This document shows, in pieces, positions 1-9,200 of a stretch of DNA of 64,000 nt. Below the pieces are notes generated by a model. That model searched no databases and was not told where the DNA came from. It saw only the letters and a program-made list of their open reading frames with translations. The stretch is from Simiduia curdlanivorans (GTDB taxonomy: Bacteria > Pseudomonadota > Gammaproteobacteria > Pseudomonadales > Cellvibrionaceae), in contig NZ_JAUFQG010000004.1 in NCBI RefSeq assembly GCF_030409605.1, forward strand, positions 2,901,001 through 2,965,000, read 5' to 3'. How positions within the stretch are numbered: the stretch's first letter is position 1; each line of letters starts with the position of its first letter. Made by a program: the position numbers and the translations under genes.

Positions 1-475
1 TGATGCGGTTGCTGCCGAGGGTGGCTCGGCTGCTGTTGAAGCAGTTGCCTCTGCTCACGATGCTGGCCAGTCTGCTTTTGTTGGCGAGGAGTTGGCAAAG
101 AGCGATCGCCCTGAGCTAACCAGCGCCAAAATTGTTATTTCCGGTGGTCGCGGCATGCAAAACGGTGACAACTTTGAGCTGCTTTACAAAGTGGCCGACA
201 AGTTGGGCGCAGCCGTTGGCGCTTCGCGCGCGGCGGTTGATGCGGGCTTCGTACCTAACGATATGCAGGTTGGTCAGACCGGTAAGATTGTCGCGCCAGA
301 CCTCTACGTCGCAGTGGGCATTTCTGGTGCCATTCAGCACTTGGCTGGCATGAAAGACAGTAAAGTAATCGTCGCCATTAACAAAGACGAAGAAGCGCCC
401 ATTTTTCAGGTGGCCGACTATGGCTTGGTGGCAGATTTGTTTGACGCCGTACCCGAGTTGGATAGCAAGCTCTAA
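1..475 (+). CDS. etfA: Electron transfer flavoprotein alpha subunit, C-terminal part
   Basis: The frame is open from the window edge (position 2) to the TAA at 473-475, so the gene begins outside the window. ETF-alpha with ETF-beta carries electrons from acyl-CoA dehydrogenases to ETF:ubiquinone oxidoreductase in the cytoplasm. The visible part holds the FAD-binding C-terminal domain: the stretch beginning VISGGRGM, the QVGQTGKIVAPDLY segment and the ISGAIQHLAGM helix are hallmarks of this domain. The protein ends in a normal place for the family (GLVADLFDAVPEL...). A strong intrinsic terminator follows 18 bases later, so this is the last gene of its unit. The internal TTG at 92 is not a start. 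Confidence 0.95.
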   Translation, partial: DAVAAEGGSAAVEAVASAHDAGQSAFVGEELAKSDRPELTSAKIVISGGRGMQNGDNFELLYKVADKLGAAVGASRAAVDAGFVPNDMQVGQTGKIVAPDLYVAVGISGAIQHLAGMKDSKVIVAINKDEEAPIFQVADYGLVADLFDAVPELDSKL

Positions 476-492
476 GTTTGCTGTGATATTTA

Positions 493-517
493 AAACCGGC
501 CTTGAGCCGGTTTTTTT
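493..517 (+). terminator. Intrinsic terminator after etfA
   Basis: Perfect 8-bp stem AAACCGGC / GCCGGTTT with a 5-base loop (493-500 and 506-513), running into seven T residues. It lies 18 bases after the etfA stop and points in the same direction. Confidence 0.9.
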
Positions 518-574
518 ATGTCTAAAATATAACGCCTAGGGCAAATTAGGCAATCGCTGTAGGCCGGTGAAGGG

Positions 575-580
575 TATAAT
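575..580 (+). promoter_or_regulatory. Candidate -10 box of the rapA promoter
   Basis: A perfect TATAAT lies 50 bases before the rapA start and downstream of the etfA terminator. No convincing -35 hexamer is seen at the usual 16-18 bp spacing, so this is a candidate only. Confidence 0.45.
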
Positions 581-630
581 GCGGACTTTTTTATTTGCTT
601 ACATAATCGCCAAAACAGATGAGGTACTGA

Positions 631-3522
631 GTGTCCAATCAGGAATTTGAAATAGGTCAGCGCTGGATCAGTGATACCGAGGCCGAACTTGGGCTCGGCT
701 TGGTGTTAGAGGTCGAAGATCGATTGGTAACTCTGAGTTTTCCGGCTGCCGGTGAGCGCCGAATGTACTCCATCAATAATGCACCGATTAGTCGGGTGCG
801 GTATCAGCGCGGCGACGCTATCCGTTCCGCCGAGGGCCTTAAGATAAAGGTTCAGGAAATAGTGGAAGACGGCAAGCTGCTGGTCTATCTCGGTATGGAT
901 GCCAGTGGCGCCAGCCATGAAATTGATGAAATAGATTTGGACTCCTTTGTGCAGTTTTCAGCACCTATGGATCGCCTGTTTTCTGGTCAGGTTGATTCGC
1001 TAAAGCGCTTTAACTTGCGTTTGCAAACGCTGGAGTTTATGCGCGAGCAGCAAACGGCACCGACCTATGGTTTGCTCGGCGCACGAGTTCAATTGTTGCC
1101 CCACCAACTGTATATCGCCAACGAAGTTGGGCGCCGCTATGCGCCGAGGGTTCTATTGGCCGACGAAGTTGGCTTAGGTAAAACCATTGAGGCTGGATTA
1201 ATTATTCACCAACAGCTTATTAACGGTCGTGCTAATCGGGTGTTGATCTTGGTTCCCGATACTTTAATTCACCAGTGGTTGGTGGAGATGTTGCGCCGGT
1301 TTAATTTGCAGTTCAGTTTGTTTACCGAAGATCGCCTGCAAGACTTAGAAGCAGATATTGGCGATGACGAGGACCCGTTTGCTGACGTTGTCGAGGCCAG
1401 CCCTGCGGTAAATCCTTTCGACACTGCGCAGTTGGTGATTTGCCCACTGTCTGTGGTTGCCAAAAGCGAAAAGCGTTTGGCGCAAGCGCTAGAGGCGTCC
1501 TGGGATTTACTGTTGGTGGACGAAGCGCATCATCTTAAATGGTCTGCACAAGGCGCCAGCCCAGCCTATCTCGCGGTTGAAGCTTTGGCGGCAAAAGCCT
1601 TGGGTTTATTATTGTTAACGGCTACACCCGAGCAACTGGGTGTGGAAAGTCATTTCGCTCGGCTGCGCTTACTCGACCCTGATCGCTATTACGACTTAGC
1701 AGTTTTTAAGGCGCAGGAATCGAGTTACGCCCATGTTAACGAGTTGGTTCAGTCGCTGTTGCCCTTAGAGGATAAGGCAAAAGAAGCGCTACCTGAACAG
1801 GTGCTGACGAAGTTGCGTGAAGTGGTAGACGTCGAATTGATGGACACCTTGGTCGCGACTGATGGAGTGCACGAGCGCGAGCAGTTACTGCAGCGAATTG
1901 TAAACCAACTGTTGGATCGACATGGCACCGGGCGTGTTTTATTTAGAAACACTCGTCAGGGAGTCTCAGGTTTTCCCGAGCGAATTGTTAACCCGGTGGC
2001 GTTAGCCGCTGCAGAAGATCTTTCGGTAACAGGACTTTACCCAGAGCAATTGTTGCGCGAGCGCTTCGGCGACGGCTGGACCATGATGGACGCGCGCGTG
2101 GATTGGTTGGTGCAGTGGCTTAAGCAGCACCGTAAAGAAAAAGTGTTGGTGATTTGTGCGACGGCGCAAACGGCCCTAGATTTAGAGGGGCATTTACGCT
2201 TGAGCGAGGGCTTTGCGGTAACAGCCTTTCACGAGGGCTTAACCCTGATCGCGCGGGATAGGGCGGCGGCTTACTTTGCCGATGCAGAAGACGGGGCACA
2301 AGCACTGATTTGTTCCGAAATCGGAAGCGAGGGTCGTAACTTCCAATTTGCTAGCCATTTAGTGATGTTTGATTTGCCGACCAACCCGGATTTATTGGAG
2401 CAGCGCATCGGTCGTTTAGATCGCATCGGCCAGCGCCGCGATGTAAATGTCTGGGTGCCTTATTTCTCTGGTTCGCTGCAAGAAAAATTGTTTCAGTGGT
2501 ATCACCAAGGCTTGAATGCGTTTGAGCAAGTGTGCCATGTGGGTGCGGCAATTTATGAAACCCAGGAACAGCGCCTGCAAGCATTTCTCAATTCCGGCAC
2601 CGGTGATTGGGGCAGTTTGTTGCTCGAGGCGAAAACCCAGGCCGAGCAATTGCGCGCTGCGCTAGAGCAGGGCCGCAACCGCTTATTGGAGCTTAACTCT
2701 TGCCGCGAGGATGTTGCCGATGAGGTGATAGAGTCCTTGTTCGAGCAGGAAAATCGACTCGCCTTAGAAGATTACATGGGCCAAGTTTACGATGCCTATG
2801 GTGTCGAGCAAGAGGTGCACAGCTCGGTTAGTTTGGTCTTGTTGCCGGGCGATCACATGCAGTGCGCGCACTTTCCCGCCTTACCGGCCGATGGGGTTAC
2901 GGTAACCTACCAGCGTGAAATGGCTTTGGCGCGCGAAGATATCGACTACTTAACCTGGGAGCATCCCATGGTTTCTGGCGCCATGGATATGGTCTTGAGC
3001 GGCGGCTTCGGAAATACGGCGGTGGCGACCATCAAGCTCGGGCCGATAAAGCCTGGCACGCTGATGCTGGAGGCGGTGTTTCTGCTCAATGTAGCGGCCC
3101 CTAATCACCTGCAGTTGTTCCGCTATTTACCCATGACACCGCTGCGTGTGCTGGTGGATATCAACGGGCGCGACTTGTCCGACGTATTATCCGGGGAAAA
3201 GCTTCTGCCCCTATTGCAAAAGTTGCCGCGCAATACCGCGCAGCAAATCGCAAAACAGGCTCGGGAGACTATCGCCGAGCTGGTTAAAAAGGCGCAGCTG
3301 GCCGTTGCGCCGCGTCAGGACGCGCTGTTAACTCAGGCCCATGAAAACTTAGAAACTAAGCTGGGCGAAGAAATTAATCGCTTGGTGGCGTTAGCTAAAG
3401 TTAACCCCGCTATTCGGCCGCTGGAAATTGAAAAGCTGAAACAGGACAAGCGGGTATTGGATGAATACTTGTCGTCAGCTTCCCTGAAACTTGACGCCTT
3501 GCGCGTCATTCTTGCAACTTGA
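631..3522 (+). CDS. rapA: RNA polymerase-associated ATPase RapA (HepA), Swi2/Snf2 family
   Basis: RapA binds core RNA polymerase and uses ATP hydrolysis to recycle it after stalled or post-termination complexes. The 963 residues match the family (968 in E. coli). An N-terminal tandem Tudor-like region (about 1-110) precedes the helicase core. Walker A (DEVGLGKT) is near residue 178, the DEAH box near 297, the SAT-equivalent LTATPEQ near 330, and motif VI QRIGRLDRIGQ at 591-601. The C-terminal half is the RapA-specific extension. The start is GTG at 631, with GAGG at 621-624 as ribosome binding site; no upstream ATG fits better. A 94-codon ORF follows after 8 bases. Confidence 0.96.
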   Translation: MSNQEFEIGQRWISDTEAELGLGLVLEVEDRLVTLSFPAAGERRMYSINNAPISRVRYQRGDAIRSAEGLKIKVQEIVEDGKLLVYLGMDASGASHEIDEIDLDSFVQFSAPMDRLFSGQVDSLKRFNLRLQTLEFMREQQTAPTYGLLGARVQLLPHQLYIANEVGRRYAPRVLLADEVGLGKTIEAGLIIHQQLINGRANRVLILVPDTLIHQWLVEMLRRFNLQFSLFTEDRLQDLEADIGDDEDPFADVVEASPAVNPFDTAQLVICPLSVVAKSEKRLAQALEASWDLLLVDEAHHLKWSAQGASPAYLAVEALAAKALGLLLLTATPEQLGVESHFARLRLLDPDRYYDLAVFKAQESSYAHVNELVQSLLPLEDKAKEALPEQVLTKLREVVDVELMDTLVATDGVHEREQLLQRIVNQLLDRHGTGRVLFRNTRQGVSGFPERIVNPVALAAAEDLSVTGLYPEQLLRERFGDGWTMMDARVDWLVQWLKQHRKEKVLVICATAQTALDLEGHLRLSEGFAVTAFHEGLTLIARDRAAAYFADAEDGAQALICSEIGSEGRNFQFASHLVMFDLPTNPDLLEQRIGRLDRIGQRRDVNVWVPYFSGSLQEKLFQWYHQGLNAFEQVCHVGAAIYETQEQRLQAFLNSGTGDWGSLLLEAKTQAEQLRAALEQGRNRLLELNSCREDVADEVIESLFEQENRLALEDYMGQVYDAYGVEQEVHSSVSLVLLPGDHMQCAHFPALPADGVTVTYQREMALAREDIDYLTWEHPMVSGAMDMVLSGGFGNTAVATIKLGPIKPGTLMLEAVFLLNVAAPNHLQLFRYLPMTPLRVLVDINGRDLSDVLSGEKLLPLLQKLPRNTAQQIAKQARETIAELVKKAQLAVAPRQDALLTQAHENLETKLGEEINRLVALAKVNPAIRPLEIEKLKQDKRVLDEYLSSASLKLDALRVILAT

Positions 3523-3530
3523 GGTAACGC

Positions 3531-3815
3531 ATGTACGTATTTTCTGTCATGGCAAAAGCGGTAAAAGCGCGAGACGGCGTCTCTGTTGGCCAGCAGGTGC
3601 CATTTATTGTTTATATTAATTTTTTGGATCTATTTGGCGCTGAGAATTTGTGTAAAATTTATCTCATGCGCGCAGGTTTTACCGAGGCGGTTATTGAAAA
3701 CAGGAAGAAGCTACCCCTTGCAACCGTGACCGACAAGCGGGTATTGAGTGCAGACAAGGCGCTAAAAGATGCCGTGGAAGCGGGGTATCATATTCAAATG
3801 TTTGATGAAGCCTAA
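3531..3815 (+). CDS. Small conserved-looking protein of unknown function
   Basis: This 94-residue protein is not recognised. It has no signal peptide and no clear transmembrane segment; the hydrophobic stretch VPFIVYINFLDLFG is short. The C-terminal half is mixed charged (ENRKKLPLATVTDKR). It starts 8 bases after the rapA stop, with GAGG just before the ATG, and its stop lies 2 bases before the acyltransferase start, so rapA, this gene and the acyltransferase probably share one transcript. The tight packing and normal codon use argue that it is real. Confidence 0.7.
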   Translation: MYVFSVMAKAVKARDGVSVGQQVPFIVYINFLDLFGAENLCKIYLMRAGFTEAVIENRKKLPLATVTDKRVLSADKALKDAVEAGYHIQMFDEA

Positions 3816-3817
3816 AT

Positions 3818-4765
3818 ATGGCTAAATCTAATAGACAGAAGAAGACCAGCGATTCACATTTGCAGAGCAATGTGTTTCGTTGGTCTTTTTTTTCGCCTAA
3901 ATATTGGTTGTTGTGGCTCTGGTTTGGCGTGCTTTGGCTAGTGACGCGCTTACCTTATGCGTGGATGCGCCGCGTCGCGCGTGGGTTTGGTTTGAGCTTG
4001 TTTTATCTGGTGCCAAGCCGCAGGCGCGTGGCGCTGCGCAATTTACAATTGTGCTTTCCCCACTGGAGTGAGGCACAGCGATTGGCGGTGGCGCGCGAGC
4101 ATTTTGCCGGCGCGGGTTTAACCTTGTTTGAAAGTGGCCTGGTCTGGTGGGGTGATAAGAATAAGCTTATGTGCTTATTCAGTGTCGATGAAGCTAGCTT
4201 GGCACTGTTAAAGAAGTTGGCGGCAAAACCGGTGCTGTTTTTCGGTTTGCATAATACCTGTGTTGAAATCGTCTATGCCTACCTTTCACTGTTGCGCCCT
4301 TATCATGTGTTGTTTCGGGTTAACAATAATGCCTTTTGGGAGTATATGGCCACGCGCTCGCGCTCGCGCTTTGATGTGCGATTAGTACCGCGCAAACAAG
4401 TGGCGGAATTTCTCGATAATTTACGTTTGGGTAATGCCGGCCTGTTAGCGGCGGATCAAGACTTAGGCGCTAAACGCAGTGTGTTCGTGCCGTTTTTTGG
4501 TGTGCCAGCTGCAACGGTTACCAGCGTCCATGATTTTTCCAGGCAAACGGGCGCTCAGGTAGTTTTTGCGGAAGCTTTTCGGAGTCAGGCGGGGTATGTG
4601 TTGAAGCTACATGAGTTAGAGGGCTTCCCCTCGGACGATGCTAAGTCTGACACTTTGCGCATGAACCAAATGATAGAGACATCTGTTGCGCGTCATCCCG
4701 ATCAATATTTATGGTTACATAAACGCTTTAAAACCCGACCAGAAGGCGAGTCATTTCTTTATTAG
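3818..4765 (+). CDS. LpxL/HtrB-family lysophospholipid (lipid A) acyltransferase
   Basis: Members move an acyl chain from acyl-ACP to a lipid A precursor or a related amphiphile at the inner face of the cytoplasmic membrane. The 315 residues fit the family. An N-terminal hydrophobic anchor (WLLWLWFGVLWLVTRLPYAW, about residues 30-50) is followed by the H-X4-E catalytic motif (HNTCVE near residue 147) and a typical AADQD..RSVFVPFFG block near 215-235. The P-block LWLHKRFKTRP near the C-terminus is also diagnostic. It cannot be decided whether this is an LpxL, LpxM or ornithine-lipid type paralogue. It ends the rapA transcript; a long hairpin follows. Confidence 0.88.
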   Translation: MAKSNRQKKTSDSHLQSNVFRWSFFSPKYWLLWLWFGVLWLVTRLPYAWMRRVARGFGLSLFYLVPSRRRVALRNLQLCFPHWSEAQRLAVAREHFAGAGLTLFESGLVWWGDKNKLMCLFSVDEASLALLKKLAAKPVLFFGLHNTCVEIVYAYLSLLRPYHVLFRVNNNAFWEYMATRSRSRFDVRLVPRKQVAEFLDNLRLGNAGLLAADQDLGAKRSVFVPFFGVPAATVTSVHDFSRQTGAQVVFAEAFRSQAGYVLKLHELEGFPSDDAKSDTLRMNQMIETSVARHPDQYLWLHKRFKTRPEGESFLY

Positions 4766-4850
4766 GGGGTGTTGCTAGAGCTGTTGTGTCGGTTTTGTTG
4801 AGGTATTGTTTAGGCGTTGTGTGTGATTGAAGGGGTGGGTGTTAAGCGTC

Positions 4851-4890
4851 GCTAGTGTCAACCTGTTGAGAACAGGCTGGCACTAGCTTT
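4851..4890. terminator. Bidirectional terminator between the acyltransferase gene and deaD
   Basis: A 17-bp inverted repeat (4851-4867 with 4871-4887) pairs with only two G-T mismatches around a 3-base loop. T residues follow on the plus strand. It sits between two convergent genes and could stop transcription from both. Confidence 0.75.
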
Positions 4891-4901
4891 ACTAAAAAAG
4901 C

Positions 4902-6782
4902 TTAGCCGTTTTTCGGGCTGCGCTTTGGCTTGGCGTCGGACGGTTTACGCGTCTTTTTGGCCGGTTTGTCACCAAGGCTCAACGGTTTATCGCCACGCGC
5001 TGGTCGGTCGCTTCGTGGTTTATCGCTGCGCGGTTTGTCGCTGGAGTAGCTGCGCTTTTTATCGCCACCATAGGGGCTGTCGTTATTTGGCGAACCACCG
5101 GCATCGAGAGAGATGTTGATAGGTTGGCTGCGAATAAACACGCGGCGCAATTGTGCCAAGGTGTCTTTCGGCATACCCGTGGGTAATTCAACGGTACTGT
5201 GGTCACCTTGCAGGCGGATGTTGCCTATATGGCGACTGTCGATGCCCGCCTCATTGGCGATGGCGCCAACGATATCGCCGGGTTTAACGCCGTGATCGCG
5301 ACCAACCTCTAGGCGATAGGTGTCCATGGGAATATCTTCCCGCGGCCCTTTGTTGCGCTCGCGCTTGTCTTTACGGTCGCCACCACGGCGATCGCTATCG
5401 CGCTCATTTCTGCTACCGCGATCGTCGCGGCGTTCGAAATCTCGGCTGTTCGGAACATCGGCAAGCTTAACCTGCAGTGGCCGTTCTTTTTGGCATAAGT
5501 AAGCCAAAACAGAGGCAATTTCTTCCGCCGATACATCGTTAGCTTTACTGAATTCGGCGAGTAGCTGGTAAAAGAAATCCAGCTGGTCGCGCTGCTCAGT
5601 GAGGGTGGTCATGAGTAATTCATTGAACTGGTCGATGCGCTGTTTGGTTACCGCATCACCAGTGGGTAATTCCATGCGTTCAATGCGCTGATTGGTCGCT
5701 TTTTCGATCGCGTAAAGTAGGCGCTTTTCGCGTGGCGCCACGAACATAATGGCTTTACCGCTACGACCGGCCCGGCCAGTGCGACCAATACGGTGCACGT
5801 AGGCTTCGCTATCGTAGGGGATGTCGAAGTTCATGACGTGGCTAACGCGCTCAACATCGATGCCGCGAGCGGCGACGTCGGTGGCCACTAGAATATCCAA
5901 TTTATTCTGCTTTAAGCGTTCAATGGTGCGCTCGCGCAGCGCCTGATTCATGTCGCCATTGATGGCCGAGGCAGAAAAACCGCGCGCTTCTAGTTTTTCG
6001 GCGAGCTCAACGGTGGCGGTTTTGGTGCGCACGAAAATTATCATGGCGTCAAAATTTTCCACTTCCAAAATGCGCGTTAAAGCGTCCATTTTGTTGGTGC
6101 CGCTGACCATCCAGTAGCGCTGTTCGATATTCGAGCCGGTGCTGCTTTCCGGTGAAATTTTGACTTCTGCCGGATTGGAGAGGTAGCGGTCGGCCACTTT
6201 CTTAATTTGCACCGGCATAGTGGCCGAAAACAACGCGGTTTGGCGCTGCTTAGGTGTATGTTCGAGAATCCATTCGACATCGTCGATAAAGCCCATGCGC
6301 AACATTTCATCGGCTTCATCCAGTACGATGGCGCGAAGGTTGTCCAATTTGAGGCTGCCGCGACCTAAGTGGTCCATGACCCGGCCTGGTGTGCCCACAA
6401 CAACTTGAGCGCCACGCTGTAATTGTCGCAATTGTGCGCGCATGTCTTGACCGCCATAAATGGGTAGGACATGAAAGCCGCGAATATGGGTAGCGTAGCG
6501 CTGAAACGCTTCGGCAACTTGAATGGCGAGTTCGCGTGTGGGGGTAAGTACCAGAACTTGTGGCTCGGTGGAGCTAGCGTCGACACGTGTCAGCAAGGGT
6601 AGGGCGAAAGCGGCTGTTTTGCCGGTACCGGTTTGGGCAACGCCCAATATATCGCGGCCTTCTAACAGGTGCGGAATAGCTTGGGCTTGGATAGGCGAGG
6701 GTTGTTCGTAACCTAGATCGGCAACTGCTTTTAATACAGCAGGGGCCAATGCCAGATCGGCAAAGCTGGTGGGCAAGGACAT
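4902..6782 (-). CDS. deaD: ATP-dependent DEAD-box RNA helicase DeaD/CsdA
   Basis: Cold-shock RNA helicase that helps ribosome biogenesis and mRNA decay. All core motifs are present in 626 residues: the Q motif, Walker A AQTGTGKT near 48-55, the DEAD box near 155, SAT, and HRIGRTGRAGR. The C-terminal part carries the DbpA-type RNA-binding domain (from the residues MDTYRLEVGRDHGVKPGDIV to about 555). A basic, low-complexity tail contains repeats of SDKPRSDKPRSD. That tail and the linker rich in R, D and E before the RNA-binding domain are typical of DeaD rather than RhlE or SrmB. It is transcribed alone and divergently from the next gene. Confidence 0.95.
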   Translation of the reverse strand: MSLPTSFADLALAPAVLKAVADLGYEQPSPIQAQAIPHLLEGRDILGVAQTGTGKTAAFALPLLTRVDASSTEPQVLVLTPTRELAIQVAEAFQRYATHIRGFHVLPIYGGQDMRAQLRQLQRGAQVVVGTPGRVMDHLGRGSLKLDNLRAIVLDEADEMLRMGFIDDVEWILEHTPKQRQTALFSATMPVQIKKVADRYLSNPAEVKISPESSTGSNIEQRYWMVSGTNKMDALTRILEVENFDAMIIFVRTKTATVELAEKLEARGFSASAINGDMNQALRERTIERLKQNKLDILVATDVAARGIDVERVSHVMNFDIPYDSEAYVHRIGRTGRAGRSGKAIMFVAPREKRLLYAIEKATNQRIERMELPTGDAVTKQRIDQFNELLMTTLTEQRDQLDFFYQLLAEFSKANDVSAEEIASVLAYLCQKERPLQVKLADVPNSRDFERRDDRGSRNERDSDRRGGDRKDKRERNKGPREDIPMDTYRLEVGRDHGVKPGDIVGAIANEAGIDSRHIGNIRLQGDHSTVELPTGMPKDTLAQLRRVFIRSQPINISLDAGGSPNNDSPYGGDKKRSYSSDKPRSDKPRSDRPARGDKPLSLGDKPAKKTRKPSDAKPKRSPKNG

Positions 6783-6947
6783 GGATAATCTCAGTAGAGT
6801 GTTGGCCTACCGCTATTTCCCGCGCGGTTGCCAAATTTTAAAGGGGCGGCATTGTACAAAAAACCGCCCGCCATGGCGAGTAATACTTTACCTAGTTTAG
6901 TAGCTCGATTAAGGTTTGCCTCACATTGCCGCCAGTTAGAGACAAAT

Positions 6948-7760
6948 ATGTCTGAGATTAAGTACCTATCTACCACCGCGCTCGCCAAAACCTTAGATAA
7001 AGAGCCTAAGGAGGTGTTTATTTTACTGGCCCAAGCGCACTGGATGATCAAAGTGGACGGGGGCTGGCAGCTAACGGAAAAAGGTCGGTTTGAAGGTGGC
7101 GTCTACTTAAATCATCCGAAATTCGGCGATTATGTGGCCTGGCCCGAGACGGTATTAACGCACGGCTTGTGGCGGTCTTTACCCGAGGCGCCGCTATCGG
7201 CATCGCAACTTGGCGCCAAGCTGGGTATGCCAGCTCGGTTGCTGAACTTAGTTTTGCGCGATTTAGGCTGGCAAATTCAAGGGTTAAAGGGCTGGCTGTT
7301 AACCAGCGAAGGTCGCGCGCGCGGCGGCCAGCAGCACCGGGCTGAGGAATCGGCCATTCCCTACGTTACGTGGCCAGAAAAGCTCGAGCAGGATGAGGCG
7401 TTAAAGCAAGTGGTTAGAGCCTTAACCAGCGGAGTAGGGATTGATGGGCGCAATTATGCAACGCCTGCGGAAGGGCGACTCGGTGGCTGGCTATATCTGC
7501 AGGGCTTAAGTTTTTCCTATCGTCGCCAGATGGAGGCAGGGCCGGCGCCGGTTCTGTTCTATCTGCCTGCTGGGCTTGTGTATCTGCATGGTTGGGCGAC
7601 TGTGGCGAGTGCTCAAGCTTTGACCCAGAAGCTTGCGATGGAAACTTGGTTGAAGTCAAAATCCTGTGTGTTCATTGACTTTGAACGCTGCGATTCGATC
7701 GAGGAGATTGATCGCTGGTTGCCCGGGACATTGTTGCAGCAAGGCGTATCCACTTATTAA
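6948..7760 (+). CDS. Tandem winged-helix-like protein with degenerate PD-(D/E)XK-like C-terminus
   Basis: The start chosen is ATG 6948 (270 residues); the frame also extends up to an ATG at 6828, but that lies in the divergent promoter region. Two copies of a ~60-residue unit are visible, at about residues 8-68 and 84-145. Each has a helical first part, a GW...LT.(E/K)GR..GG core and a closing (D/P)YV.WPE motif. The C-terminal third (AEGRLGGWLYLQG ... FYLPAGLVYLHGWA) resembles, from memory, the nuclease-like domain of gammaproteobacterial proteins often mislabelled glycerol kinase. In those the pattern is SDFYLP..VYIEYWG; here the acidic residues are replaced (VLFYLP, YLHGWA), so the domain is probably inactive. 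Function unknown; DNA binding is inferred. Confidence 0.75.
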   Translation: MSEIKYLSTTALAKTLDKEPKEVFILLAQAHWMIKVDGGWQLTEKGRFEGGVYLNHPKFGDYVAWPETVLTHGLWRSLPEAPLSASQLGAKLGMPARLLNLVLRDLGWQIQGLKGWLLTSEGRARGGQQHRAEESAIPYVTWPEKLEQDEALKQVVRALTSGVGIDGRNYATPAEGRLGGWLYLQGLSFSYRRQMEAGPAPVLFYLPAGLVYLHGWATVASAQALTQKLAMETWLKSKSCVFIDFERCDSIEEIDRWLPGTLLQQGVSTY

Positions 7761-7979
7761 AGCCGCCTAAAAGATTGAAATGGCATGTAAATGCACATGC
7801 TTATAAAAGAGGGGCTTTTTCTTTCTTGTACTATAGTCTATATTGGCTATTGATTAGTTAAGGTTCTGGTATTAGTGCGACACTATAGGCATGGTATTAC
7901 TTGATCTTGTGGTTATAATTGGCAGTCGAGTGCCACAATTTGGCAAACGCGATGTTTTTTACAGTTAAGGCATAAGGAA

Positions 7980-8585
7980 ATGACCCTACTTATCCCGCAC
8001 AACAAGCATATGGGCCTGCTTTCTGAAGCGGAGGCTGCGTGCTTTGACATCGCTCGGAAATACCAAAGGAAAGCTATTCTTTCAGGCTTAATCGACCTCA
8101 GGCGCTTATTCTGGCCTGCCAATGTTGCCCGCCTAACTTGGTCTGACGGTGGTTTTCGTTTTTTGGTTCAGTGTGCCATTTTGGTGGTTTACTTGCCCTG
8201 CAATACGGTATTTCAGCTGTTAAAAGCGCTCCATAATCTTGTCATGTTACCCTTCCGCTATGCTGCCACGCTCTTTACGCCGAGTGGTTTACACGCGCCC
8301 GGGGAGAAAAATTTAGTTGGTCTATATAACGCTTTTTTTCCCTATCTAGAGTTGCACCCTGAGGATGCGGTAGCCTGTTTGGATGATTGGGTTCCGATTC
8401 TATATGGCAGCGCCAAAGCGCGGCAGTATAAGTTGGCTCGGTATGCCGATGACGAGCGTCTCAAGCAGCTACGCGCCGCCGAGCAATCGGGCGTTATGGC
8501 CGCTTCTTTTAGGTCTTTTCGCGCAATCGCCAGAGAGCGTTTATCGAAGGATCTTGGTCACTACTCTGGCAATCGCTGCTCTTAA
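7980..8585 (+). CDS. Hypothetical protein, 201 residues
   Basis: Not recognised. A good ribosome binding site (AAGGAA) precedes the ATG at 7980. One long hydrophobic stretch (FLVQCAILVVYLPCNTVFQLL, about residues 61-80) and a second moderate one could anchor it in the membrane; the C-terminal half is soluble and rich in A, R and L. It stands alone between a 219-bp gap and a convergent gene. The protein-like composition and the clear start support it being real. Confidence 0.65.
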   Translation: MTLLIPHNKHMGLLSEAEAACFDIARKYQRKAILSGLIDLRRLFWPANVARLTWSDGGFRFLVQCAILVVYLPCNTVFQLLKALHNLVMLPFRYAATLFTPSGLHAPGEKNLVGLYNAFFPYLELHPEDAVACLDDWVPILYGSAKARQYKLARYADDERLKQLRAAEQSGVMAASFRSFRAIARERLSKDLGHYSGNRCS

Positions 8586-8599
8586 AAACGCTTAAGGCC

Positions 8600-9106
8600 C
8601 TAATCGGCGTCGTAGGGGCTCTTCGCTAAGTGAGGTGCCAGCATTTCCATAGATTCGCTGTATAGCTTGTTAACGTCAGGGTATAACCCTACAGACATGC
8701 GTCTTGAAAGCATGGTTACCGGGAATAGGCAGTGTTCTGTCTCGGCTACGCATAAAGCCCTGTTGCGGCCGCTGCTGTCTTTATAGGCATACCATTTCAT
8801 GCCAGTTTCTTTGGCAATTACATTACCTAGCGCCATCCCCAGGGCTTGTTGGGTTTGCACGTCGGCTTTTTCGACAACCCCCCTGTTAACGATGCGTTGA
8901 AGTAGATCCAGATCGGATGTTGATTCGTGTAATTGGCCGCCGAATTCGCCCCTAACCAGTTCGTCTACTTTTTGAATTTGCGATGCCATATATTGTTTGT
9001 CAGTCCAGCTGAGCTCGCTAATATTGGCGCGCTGCTCTGCGCCAGCCGTGGCGCAGGCTAATAATATTGCAACACAACCTGCGCTGCGCATCGTTAAATG
9101 GGGCAT
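8600..9106 (-). CDS. Exported DUF3806-like protein
   Basis: The start is taken at ATG 9106, which has AGAGG eight bases upstream and gives a clean signal peptide (MPHLTMRSAGCVAILLACATAGA, cleavage after about residue 22). The reading frame also runs further upstream but that part is not signal-like. The mature part contains LGMALGNVIAKETGMKWYAYKD...GRNRALCVAE and FPVTMLSRRM, a layout that I associate with DUF3806; this assignment is from memory. Role unknown, location periplasm. It is convergent with the preceding gene and divergent from yejK. Confidence 0.7.
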   Translation of the reverse strand: MPHLTMRSAGCVAILLACATAGAEQRANISELSWTDKQYMASQIQKVDELVRGEFGGQLHESTSDLDLLQRIVNRGVVEKADVQTQQALGMALGNVIAKETGMKWYAYKDSSGRNRALCVAETEHCLFPVTMLSRRMSVGLYPDVNKLYSESMEMLAPHLAKSPYDAD

Positions 9107-9200
9107 AATATCCTCTTTTTTAAATGCATATCTGGCGCTTAGCTTACCTGCTGTTTGCGCGTCTGTGAATGCCAAATTTTATCGGAAAGTAATTGATTTT

